A DNA stretch of 22,328 nucleotides, taken from Planctomycetota bacterium. Its GTDB lineage: Bacteria > Planctomycetota > JAMOSO01. Numbering within the stretch: position 1 is the stretch's first letter; every line of letters starts with the position of its first letter. Both the position numbers and the translations under genes were made by a program. Location: positions 1 through 22,328 of the forward strand of contig JAMOSO010000069.1 in assembly GCA_027063065.1 (NCBI GenBank), read 5' to 3'. Shown in pieces: positions 13,805-21,383 of the stretch. The notes beneath the pieces are model-generated. The model was not told the DNA's origin and searched no databases. It was given only the letters and a program-made list of their open reading frames with translations.

Positions 13805-15091
13805 ATGCACAAATATCAATTTGAAACGCTTTCTTTACATGCTGGGGCAGTAGTTGATGAGACTAACAGTCGGGCGTTGCCAATGCACCGTACAACAGCT
13901 TATGTCTTTCGTGATACCAAGCATGCGGCTGATTTATTTGCATTAAAAGAGTTAGGCAATATTTATTCTAGGCTAACCGAACCTACAACTGCTGCCTTGG
14001 AGCAACGTATGGCAACTCTTGAGGGTGGCAAGGCTGCTGTGGCAGTATCGTCGGGAACGGCAGCAATTCATTATGCTATAGTCAATGTTGCAAAAATGGG
14101 TGACGAAATAGTGGCTTCAAAGAATTTATACGGAGGAACATACACGATGTTTGATGCCATTTTACCTGATTATGGTATCACTACTAACTTTGTAGATATT
14201 AATAACTTTGATGAGGTGCGCTCGGCAATTAATAATAAAACAAGAGCTATTTATACAGAAGTAATCGGTAATCCAACTTTGGATGTTGCTAATATTAAAG
14301 GTGTATCTAAAATTGCTAAAGAGTTTAATTTACCTTTGATTGTTGATGCAACATTTAATACTCCATATCATTTTAGACCAATAGAGCATGGTGCAGATGT
14401 GGTTGTGCATAGTTTGTCAAAATGGATAGGTGGACATGGAACTGCAATAGGTGGTATCGTCATTGATGCTGGAAATTTTGATTGGTCTGATGTCAAATTT
14501 AGCTTATATAATGAGCCTGACGCCAGTTACCATGGTTTGCGTTATGCATATGATTTGGGAGATTTAAATAACGTAGCATTTGCAATGCGATTACGTTTAG
14601 TGCCATTGCGGAACCTAGGCTCGTGTATGAGTCCTGATAATGCGTGGATATTTATGCAAGGATTAGAAACCTTATCGTTGAGGATGCGAAGACATAGTGA
14701 AAATGCTTTACAGGTTGCAAAATGGTTACAAACTCAAGAAGAAGTATCTTGGGTTCGTTATCCAGGATTAAAAGCAGATGCTGGTTATAGAAATGCTAAG
14801 AATCAGTTAGAACGTGGTTTTGGTGGTATGGTTGTTTTTGGTATTAAAGGTGGTGTTGACAGTGGATCAAGATTTATAGATGCGTTAAATTTAATATCTC
14901 ATGTAGCTAACGTTGGAGATGCTAAGTCATTGGCAATTCATCCAGCTAGTACTACCCATTCTCAATTGTCGGCAGAGCAACAGTTAGCATCAGGTGTAGG
15001 CGAAGATTTGATTAGGTTATCTATTGGTATAGAGCATATTAATGATATTATAAACGATATAGAGCAAGCGTTAGTTAGGTCAAAGGCTTAA
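13805..15091 (+). CDS. metY: O-acetylhomoserine sulfhydrylase (aminocarboxypropyltransferase)
   Basis: A 428-residue PLP enzyme of the Cys/Met metabolism family, of the MetY length and pattern rather than the shorter MetB/MetC. It condenses O-acetylhomoserine with sulfide (or a protein-bound sulfur) to homocysteine. TLSLHAGA near 8-15, SRLTEPTTAALEQRMATLEGGKAAVAVSSGTAA near 55-87, LYGGTYTMFDAILP near 108-121 and HSLSKWIGGHGTAIGG near 202-217 with Schiff-base lysine K206 are diagnostic. D181 is the pyridine-nitrogen partner, but the usual VDNTFATP reads VDATFNTP (Asn to Ala at 182). The MetY-specific insert PDASYHGLRYAYDLGDLNNVAFAMRLRLVPLRNLG is present. A GGGGA ribosome binding site lies upstream. 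It begins the metY-cysK-thiF unit. Confidence 0.93.
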   Translation: MHKYQFETLSLHAGAVVDETNSRALPMHRTTAYVFRDTKHAADLFALKELGNIYSRLTEPTTAALEQRMATLEGGKAAVAVSSGTAAIHYAIVNVAKMGDEIVASKNLYGGTYTMFDAILPDYGITTNFVDINNFDEVRSAINNKTRAIYTEVIGNPTLDVANIKGVSKIAKEFNLPLIVDATFNTPYHFRPIEHGADVVVHSLSKWIGGHGTAIGGIVIDAGNFDWSDVKFSLYNEPDASYHGLRYAYDLGDLNNVAFAMRLRLVPLRNLGSCMSPDNAWIFMQGLETLSLRMRRHSENALQVAKWLQTQEEVSWVRYPGLKADAGYRNAKNQLERGFGGMVVFGIKGGVDSGSRFIDALNLISHVANVGDAKSLAIHPASTTHSQLSAEQQLASGVGEDLIRLSIGIEHINDIINDIEQALVRSKA

Positions 15092-15092
15092 A

Positions 15093-16007
15093 ATGAAAAT
15101 TTTACAAAACATACTAGAGAGTATCGGTAACACACCATTGGTTAAGTTAAATAAAATAGCAAAAGGATTTAATGTTTTAGCTAAATTAGAATCTGCAAAC
15201 CCCGGTGGTTCTATTAAAGATAGAATAGCATTAAATATGATAGAGGATGCAGAATCTAGGGGTCTTTTACATGATGGGACAACTGTTATAGAGCCAACAT
15301 CTGGCAATACTGGCGTAGGTTTGGCGATGGTCTGTGCTGCTAAGGGTTATAAATTAATTTTAACAATGCCTGAATCAATGAGCGTTGAACGACGTAATTT
15401 ATTAAAAGCTTATGGTGCCGAGTTAATTTTAACACCTGCAAATTTGGGAATGAAGGGCGCTATTGATAAGGCAGAATTATTGTTGAAAGCAGAAGATAAT
15501 GCTTTTATGCCGCAACAATTTAACAATTTAGCCAATCCAGATATTCATTACAAAATAACAGCTCAAGAAATATGGCAGGCATGTGATGGCGTAATAGATA
15601 TTTTTATAGCAGGTATTGGAACGGGTGGTAGTATTTCTGGCATTGGTAAATTTTTAAAAGAAAAAAGCCCTAATATTAAAATTATAGGTATCGAACCTGA
15701 AGATTCTGCAGTTTTATCAGGTAAAAAAGCTGGTGCACATTCTATACAGGGGATAGGTGCAGGTTTTGTTCCAAATACATTAAATTTAGATTTATTAGAT
15801 GAAGTTAAAACTGTTACTAATCAGCAAGCGATTAAAATGGCAACTCAATTGGTTTTACAGGAAGGAATATTGTCTGGTATTAGTAGTGGGGCAAATATTG
15901 CAGGTGCAATGGATATAGCTAAATTAACTATAAATAAAGATAAAACTATAGTTAGTCTTTTGCCAGACACAGGAGAGCGTTATCTTAGTACGGGTATATT
16001 TGATTAA
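15093..16007 (+). CDS. cysK: Cysteine synthase (O-acetylserine sulfhydrylase)
   Basis: A 304-residue PLP-dependent beta-replacement enzyme that makes cysteine from O-acetylserine and sulfide. The PLP lysine K42 lies in NPGGSIKDRIA, the substrate loop is EPTSGNTGVGLA near 66-77, the phosphate-binding glycine loop is GIGTGGSISGIG near 174-185, PQQFNNLANPDIHY matches the CysK PNQF...NP.IH element, and the active-site serine region is LSGISSGAN near 263-271. The length is standard and no CBS regulatory domain is present. It begins one base after the metY stop and its own stop overlaps the start of the thiF-like gene (TAATG). It could also work as a CysM-like or cystathionine-beta-synthase-like enzyme. 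Confidence 0.94.
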   Translation: MKILQNILESIGNTPLVKLNKIAKGFNVLAKLESANPGGSIKDRIALNMIEDAESRGLLHDGTTVIEPTSGNTGVGLAMVCAAKGYKLILTMPESMSVERRNLLKAYGAELILTPANLGMKGAIDKAELLLKAEDNAFMPQQFNNLANPDIHYKITAQEIWQACDGVIDIFIAGIGTGGSISGIGKFLKEKSPNIKIIGIEPEDSAVLSGKKAGAHSIQGIGAGFVPNTLNLDLLDEVKTVTNQQAIKMATQLVLQEGILSGISSGANIAGAMDIAKLTINKDKTIVSLLPDTGERYLSTGIFD

Positions 16008-16759
16008 TGGGTATAAATGATTTTTCCACTCAGGATTTAGAGCGCTATGCCCGTCATATATGTTTGGACGGTCTTGGTAAATCAGGTCAGTTAAAAATTT
16101 GTAATGCTAAAGTATTAGTCATAGGTGTGGGTGGTTTAGGTTCTGTTGTTACAATGTATTTAGCGGCCGCAGGTATTGGGACTCTTGGGATTGCTGATGC
16201 GGATATAGTGGATTTATCAAATTTACAACGTCAAATAATTCATCATACAGATGATATTGGGGTTTCTAAAGTAGTTTCTGCTTCTTATAAACTAAAATCT
16301 ATTAATCCTAATGTACAAATTAATTCTTATGATTTTTTCTTAAATGTATCTAATATAAGAAAGATTATTGGTAAATATGATTTCGTTGTCGACGCAACGG
16401 ATAATTTTGCTTCTAAATTTTTAATCAATGATTCTTGTGTTTTAGAAAACAAACCTTTTTCTCATGGTGGGGTATTAAATTTTAATGGGCAAACTATGAC
16501 GGTTATACCGGGTAAAACAGCTTGTTATAGGTGTGTTTTTGGTGAAGCTCCTCCTGAGGAAACAGAACCTACTTTAATGCAAAAGGGAATATTGGGAGCA
16601 ACCGTTGGTGTTTTAGGTTCTATACAAGCTACTGAGGTTTTAAAGTATATAACTGGACTTGGTCAATGTTTAACAGATAGATTACAAATTTGTGATATGT
16701 TAAATATGAAATTTAAAACACTGAAAGTAAAAATCAATAATCAATGTAATTGTAGTTAG
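16007..16759 (+). CDS. ThiF/MoeB/HesA-family E1-like adenylyltransferase
   Basis: A 250-residue protein of the family that adenylates the C-terminal glycine of ubiquitin-like sulfur carriers. The nucleotide-binding GVGGLGS is at 40-46, followed by DADIVDLSNLQRQ (67-76, with the ATP-phosphate arginine R75), the DATDNF segment with catalytic D129/D132, and GSIQATEVLKYI near 204-215. The first Zn pair is C173/C176 (CYRC). Two oddities: the second pair is a CNC at the extreme C-terminus (C247/C249) in place of CxxC, and the loop where ThiF/MoeB have a Cys (before AGVLG) reads PTLMQKGILG with no Cys. Start overlaps the cysK stop. Partners could be a thiocarboxylate carrier for homocysteine or cysteine, ThiS or MoaD; none is encoded here. 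Confidence 0.9.
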   Translation: MGINDFSTQDLERYARHICLDGLGKSGQLKICNAKVLVIGVGGLGSVVTMYLAAAGIGTLGIADADIVDLSNLQRQIIHHTDDIGVSKVVSASYKLKSINPNVQINSYDFFLNVSNIRKIIGKYDFVVDATDNFASKFLINDSCVLENKPFSHGGVLNFNGQTMTVIPGKTACYRCVFGEAPPEETEPTLMQKGILGATVGVLGSIQATEVLKYITGLGQCLTDRLQICDMLNMKFKTLKVKINNQCNCS

Positions 16760-16812
16760 ATAAATAAAAAAAGCCTGTCTATATTTTAGACAGGCTTTTT
16801 TTATTTATCTAA
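16756..16812. terminator. 25-bp perfect bidirectional terminator
   Basis: Arms 16756-16780 and 16788-16812 are exact complements around a 7-base loop; the GC-rich core is AGCCTGTCT/AGACAGGCT, with seven A before and seven T after. It can end both the plus-strand sulfur operon and the minus-strand chemoreceptor gene. The thiF-like stop codon (16757-16759) lies in the left arm. Confidence 0.93.
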
Positions 16813-16819
16813 AGACTTA

Positions 16820-18946
16820 TTAAACTTTAAATTCTTTGACAGTACTTTCTAGTTCATTAGAAATTTTATTTAATTCATTTGCTTGTGTCTTTGTTTTTAA
16901 AGCATTTGCTTTATTGGTTTTACTGTTTTTTTCTACTGTATGAGCGCCTTGGGATATTTCTCTGGCACCGCTGGTTATTTCCTGTACAGAAATATTAATT
17001 GATGATGCAGCATCGCTGACTAGGTTTATAGATTCTGTTATGCAACTAACAGTTTCTGTCTGTGTTTCTACAGCAGAACTTATTGATACAGTAATGTCGT
17101 TTAGATTATTAATTACTTTAGCTACGTTATCGATAGAATTTACAGCACTTGACGAGGCAGTGTTCATATCATTAATTTGTTGAGATATTTGTTCGGTTGC
17201 ATTTGAAGTTTGTTTAGCAAGCTCTTTTACTTCGTTGGCAACCACAGCAAATCCTTTACCGGCATCACCTGCGCTGGCAGCTTCTATAGTAGCGTTTAAT
17301 GCCAAGAGATTTGTTTGTGCAGCAATATCATTAATAATATCTAAAACTTCACCAATTTTTTGAGAGGTTTCTTCTAAGGTCTTCATGGTCATGTGTGCTT
17401 CTTCAACTTTTTCTGTTGATGCAGTTGCTGTTGAAGTGGCGTTTTGACACTTTGACGCAACCTCAGAAAGTGCGTTATTAATTTCTAAAGCAGCAGAAGC
17501 AACATTAGTAGCATTTGTGCTCATATCGTTAGAAGCATTACCAACATTTTCAATAGTGGTAGTAATTTCTTCAATTGCAGCTGCAGTTTGACTAGATTGA
17601 TTTTGAGCATCTTCTGCATTTGCGTTAAGCGTAGATGATACATTAAATAATTCTTTAGATGATATTTGTAAGTCATTACTACTTCTGTGTAGCTTTTTTA
17701 CAAAGCCTTGTAATTTATTTGCCATAATATTCATACTTTTAGATAGTGTGGATATTTCATCATTACCACTTACTGCAATTTGTGATGTTATATCACCATT
17801 GGCAATTTTGTTTGCAAAATCGTTAGCTATATTTAAAGGTTTTGCAATTATTTTTGATATTAAAAAGTAAATAACACCAGTTAAAATGAGTAATGACAAA
17901 ATTGCTAATACGATCAAGTCTTCTAGTAATACATAAAACTGATCTTGAGATTTTTCTGTGCCTTGTGTTAGCAAAGCTAATTTTTCTTTAATATTTAATA
18001 AACATGCAATTACTCCAACTTGTTTACCTTTATAGTCTTTGATAGGAAATGTGCTAATATAATAATTGCCAATAATTTGAGAATTTAGTTGTTTGCGACC
18101 CTTATTTAGTAAATTGCCTGTGATTGTTTTATTAAATAAATCTTTATTACTGGTTACTGCTTGTACATAATCACCAACAATGGGATTTTTAGATGGATCT
18201 TGTAATTTTGTGGCTATGTTTAATAAATCTTTATTCATATATACGGCAATTTCACAATCTTTACGTCCCGAGTATAATTTTGCTACGTCTGCAAAAGAAT
18301 ATAACACTTCACAACTTCCTAAGTGCTTGTTGGTTTTAGTGTCTTTTATTGGAACTAGTCCTCTGATGGCAAAGCCGCCACGTCCAACTTCAATGCCACT
18401 GATTGATTCTTTATTTTTATTTACATCTATTACCGTATTTCTAAATGATTTTAAATCATCACTCACATCAAGCCATTGGCCATTGCGTTTGGTCTGTTTT
18501 TTGCACCATGCACGCAATAAACTGCGACTATTTGCTAGATGAAAATGTGCTTTAAATACTTTTACTCCAGAATGATGTATAAAATGTTTAGTTACTGGAA
18601 TCATAAATTTACGTAAATGTTCTCTGGCCAACTGTACATGTTCGTCAGTTTCATTGTCAATATCGCCTTTAACAGCTTCTTGATAAGCTGATAAAACATC
18701 AGGCATACTTGCTAGTAATGTGGCTTGTCCAAGAGCTTTTATTCCAACCCGTTTGGTGTTTGATTTGACATCCGTTTCTATATTTTTAGCAATAATTTCA
18801 ATATCTTTTAGCATATTAGATTTTAAATGACTAATTTGCATGTTACTATTTTCTTTGAATTTAAATGCACTAATGGATGTAGTGATTACACCAGATAATA
18901 TTAAAAAACCTACAGTAGGTAAAATAAACTTGGTTTTGATTTTCAT
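16820..18946 (-). CDS. Methyl-accepting chemotaxis protein with double-Cache sensor
   Basis: A 708-residue transmembrane chemoreceptor. TM1 is near 9-28 and TM2 near 343-364. The periplasmic region (about 29-342) looks like the dCache_3 type: [17 protein letters not shown] near 131-147, [34 protein letters not shown] near 168-200. A HAMP domain (about 365-418) includes KPLNIANDF and [14 protein letters not shown]. The cytoplasmic coiled-coil signalling hairpin has its conserved tip at about 540-580, [18 protein letters not shown] then [17 protein letters not shown], which contacts CheW and CheA. There is no NWETF-type CheR-docking pentapeptide at the C-terminus. An AGGAG ribosome binding site is five bases before the ATG. 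The attractant is unknown. It is monocistronic and ends in the shared terminator. Confidence 0.95.
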   Translation of the reverse strand: MKIKTKFILPTVGFLILSGVITTSISAFKFKENSNMQISHLKSNMLKDIEIIAKNIETDVKSNTKRVGIKALGQATLLASMPDVLSAYQEAVKGDIDNETDEHVQLAREHLRKFMIPVTKHFIHHSGVKVFKAHFHLANSRSLLRAWCKKQTKRNGQWLDVSDDLKSFRNTVIDVNKNKESISGIEVGRGGFAIRGLVPIKDTKTNKHLGSCEVLYSFADVAKLYSGRKDCEIAVYMNKDLLNIATKLQDPSKNPIVGDYVQAVTSNKDLFNKTITGNLLNKGRKQLNSQIIGNYYISTFPIKDYKGKQVGVIACLLNIKEKLALLTQGTEKSQDQFYVLLEDLIVLAILSLLILTGVIYFLISKIIAKPLNIANDFANKIANGDITSQIAVSGNDEISTLSKSMNIMANKLQGFVKKLHRSSNDLQISSKELFNVSSTLNANAEDAQNQSSQTAAAIEEITTTIENVGNASNDMSTNATNVASAALEINNALSEVASKCQNATSTATASTEKVEEAHMTMKTLEETSQKIGEVLDIINDIAAQTNLLALNATIEAASAGDAGKGFAVVANEVKELAKQTSNATEQISQQINDMNTASSSAVNSIDNVAKVINNLNDITVSISSAVETQTETVSCITESINLVSDAASSINISVQEITSGAREISQGAHTVEKNSKTNKANALKTKTQANELNKISNELESTVKEFKV

Positions 18947-19056
18947 GAAGTCTCCTAAAAAAAATAAAATTTAGTTTAATGTCTATATTTTTATAAGTAT
19001 AGTAAAAAATATAAAATTTAGGTTATGTTTAATCTGTTTAGTTTTGATTTACACAA

Positions 19057-19085
19057 TTGAATATATTTTACATATTATGTATTCT
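19057..19085 (+). promoter_or_regulatory. Possible promoter of the O-antigen-ligase-like gene
   Basis: TTGAAT and TATTCT with a 17-base spacer. The predicted start of transcription falls at or beside the ATG at 19092, which would give an almost leaderless message and would fit the absence of a ribosome binding site. Chance matches are common in such AT-rich DNA. Confidence 0.4.
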
Positions 19086-19091
19086 ATATAA

Positions 19092-21299
19092 ATGAATTAT
19101 ATTATGTTTTCTATATTTTGTTTTATTTTATTAGTTTCGCCATTTGCAATTAGTAACCGTTGTTATGATTTAGCTAATTTACCGCAATCACTGTTTATTC
19201 AATCAAGCATAGATGTTTTATTTGCTATTTATTTGATATATAAAAGTTACAAAAATGATTGGAATATTAAGCTTGGAGGTAATCTAGGTGTTATATTTGT
19301 AATATATATTGCGGTTACATTTATATCTTGGCAATTTGCAGTGAATACGGGCTTGGCTTCTAGGCAATGGCATCATTTATTTGCTTGTTATTGTGCATTC
19401 TTATTTTCAGTAAATATTTGTGATAATTTTAAAAAAGTTACATATATTGCTTTATGTGTTTTAATAGCCGGTGTTGGTGTTGCATTGGTTGGAATGGCTC
19501 AATATTTTTTTAATTGGCGTGGTATTATTCAAACTACTGAAATTGGCTCTACTTTTGCCAATAAAAATATGGCGGCGCAGGTTGTTGTGTTTTCGATACC
19601 ATTAGGGATATTTTGTTGGAGCAAAGCAAAAAATAAGTTTGCGGAGTATGCTTCGGTTATAGCAATTAGTATTAACAGTGCTTTTTTGGTATATACTGCA
19701 ACTAGAGCGGCATGGTTGTCAGTGTTAATACAATTAAGTATTTTAACTGTTATTGCTTGTTTTAAATATAAACAAAGCGTATTTATTTTTAGGCATCGCT
19801 ATCAATCAGCATTTTTTGGTATTTTTTTGTTTGTGATATTGGTTCATTTAAATGCTCATGGATTTTATAATCCTTGGAAGAGATTGGAAGGTAGGTTTCA
19901 GTCTATTGCGCAAACAGGTGAAGTTAAAGTAGCCACCCTTAATGATGGTACTCAAATAAAAAAAATAGAGGGAGCTGGTAATCAAAGTATTTCTAACCGA
20001 CTTTCGAGATGGGCAAATGCTTTGGAAATGGCTAAGGATTATAAATATTTTGGGATTGGACTAAGTAATTTTAGAGTTTTTTATCCAAAATATCATTTAA
20101 AATTATTTAGAGATCCTGAAATACAAATATTGTTGGATTCTTGGGATGCACACAATGATTATGTGCAAACAATAGCTGAGTTGGGGCTATTGGGCTTAGT
20201 TTTATTGTTAGCGTTTTTGTTTTATTTTTTAAAGATGGCATTGAGGTCAATACAATTTGGTTTACTACCGATTTGTGTATCTTTGGCATGCGGAGGAGCT
20301 TTAATTAACGCTTTTTTTAGTTTTCCGTTAGAAAGGGCAATTCCGCCTTTTTATGGAGCTTCTCTTGTAGGTGCCTGTATAGGACTAATAGGTAGTGGTG
20401 GCTATAGTCCTAAATTTAGTTTGAATACAAAAGAATTAAAAATTATAGGCTTATATACTAGTTCAGTGTTAATGGCAATCTATTCTTTTTTTATATTACA
20501 CAATAATATAGGTAGATATAAAGCTGACCAAGCGTTTAAGTTGACTGGCTATGCGGATCAACAAAAACGTTGGGATGATGTTCATTACTTTGCAAAACGT
20601 GTTGTCAAAAATGATAGTAGCCGTTATAGGGTTAATTTTTTTATTGCTAGGGCTTTTTTAGAACAAAAAAAGTATAATCTATCGATAGAATATTCTAAAA
20701 AAACACTGAAGTATTTTCCGTATGATTTTACGGCCTATTGGAATTTAGCCCAAGCTTATGAAGGTCTTAAAAGCTATGATTTGGCTTTAGATAATTATAA
20801 AAAAGCACAGTCTATTAAGCCTTATTATCCATTTTTATATAATAATATTGGTACTATTTTTGTGCGTCAGCATAAATTAAAAAAGGCTCTTCAACAATTT
20901 ATTAATGGCAAAAAAATGGCACCAGATAACGCCTTATTTTATCGTAATTTGGCTTCTGTTTATGTGCAATTAGGTGATTTGCATAAGGCGAAAGATAATT
21001 ATATTAAGGCAGTTGAGTTAGCACCAAATCGTGAACAATATTATTTAATGGCAGGAAATTTCTTATATAAAACTAAAGATTATCAAACTGCGTATAAAAT
21101 ATATCAAGAAGGTGTCAATCGTTTTTCTCAAAACGCAAAATTAAATAAAAATTTAGGGGTTGTGTTATATGTAAATCTAGGCAAAAAAAAACTTGGGGTA
21201 ACATATCTTAAAAGAGCATTAGAGCTAGACTCAAGTATTGATGGAGCGCAAAATATGAAAAAAATTATAAATATATATAAAGGAAAGCGTAGAAAATAA
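19092..21299 (+). CDS. O-antigen ligase/polymerase-like (Wzy_C) membrane protein with TPR tail
   Basis: A 735-residue polytopic inner-membrane protein. About ten hydrophobic segments span roughly residues 2-475. The Wzy_C (WaaL/PglL-type) signatures are ANKNMAAQ near 156-163 in a transmembrane hinge, TRAAWLS near 204-210, the periplasmic loop region NRLSRWANALEMAKDYKYFGIGLSNFRVFYP near 302-331, and the ligase motif AHNDYVQTIAELGLLGL near 353-369 with H354. The last 240 residues form a TPR superhelix of about five to six repeats (for example AYWNLAQAYEGLKSYDLALDNYKKA and FYRNLASVYVQLGDLHKAKDNYIKA). The family transfers lipid-linked glycan to lipid A core or to proteins such as pilin. TPR fusions are a known variant but their partner is unknown. 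The start may instead be the ATG at 19104. Confidence 0.85.
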   Translation: MNYIMFSIFCFILLVSPFAISNRCYDLANLPQSLFIQSSIDVLFAIYLIYKSYKNDWNIKLGGNLGVIFVIYIAVTFISWQFAVNTGLASRQWHHLFACYCAFLFSVNICDNFKKVTYIALCVLIAGVGVALVGMAQYFFNWRGIIQTTEIGSTFANKNMAAQVVVFSIPLGIFCWSKAKNKFAEYASVIAISINSAFLVYTATRAAWLSVLIQLSILTVIACFKYKQSVFIFRHRYQSAFFGIFLFVILVHLNAHGFYNPWKRLEGRFQSIAQTGEVKVATLNDGTQIKKIEGAGNQSISNRLSRWANALEMAKDYKYFGIGLSNFRVFYPKYHLKLFRDPEIQILLDSWDAHNDYVQTIAELGLLGLVLLLAFLFYFLKMALRSIQFGLLPICVSLACGGALINAFFSFPLERAIPPFYGASLVGACIGLIGSGGYSPKFSLNTKELKIIGLYTSSVLMAIYSFFILHNNIGRYKADQAFKLTGYADQQKRWDDVHYFAKRVVKNDSSRYRVNFFIARAFLEQKKYNLSIEYSKKTLKYFPYDFTAYWNLAQAYEGLKSYDLALDNYKKAQSIKPYYPFLYNNIGTIFVRQHKLKKALQQFINGKKMAPDNALFYRNLASVYVQLGDLHKAKDNYIKAVELAPNREQYYLMAGNFLYKTKDYQTAYKIYQEGVNRFSQNAKLNKNLGVVLYVNLGKKKLGVTYLKRALELDSSIDGAQNMKKIINIYKGKRRK

Positions 21300-21383
21300 T
21301 TTATTTTGCTACTTAATCTATTCTTTTGATTTGTAATTGTGATTAATTTAATTATCATAAAAAAATTATTTTAAGGGGATATT

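Noticed and set aside
13754-16820. A hidden small sulfur carrier gene (ending GG) within the sulfur operon
   Set aside because: Gaps are 51, 1 and 0 bases, and after the thiF-like gene there is only the terminator. No room for a carrier of 60 or more residues.
18180-18542. 120-residue plus-strand frame
   Set aside because: Antisense to the Cache domain of the chemoreceptor and without recognisable features or a ribosome binding site.
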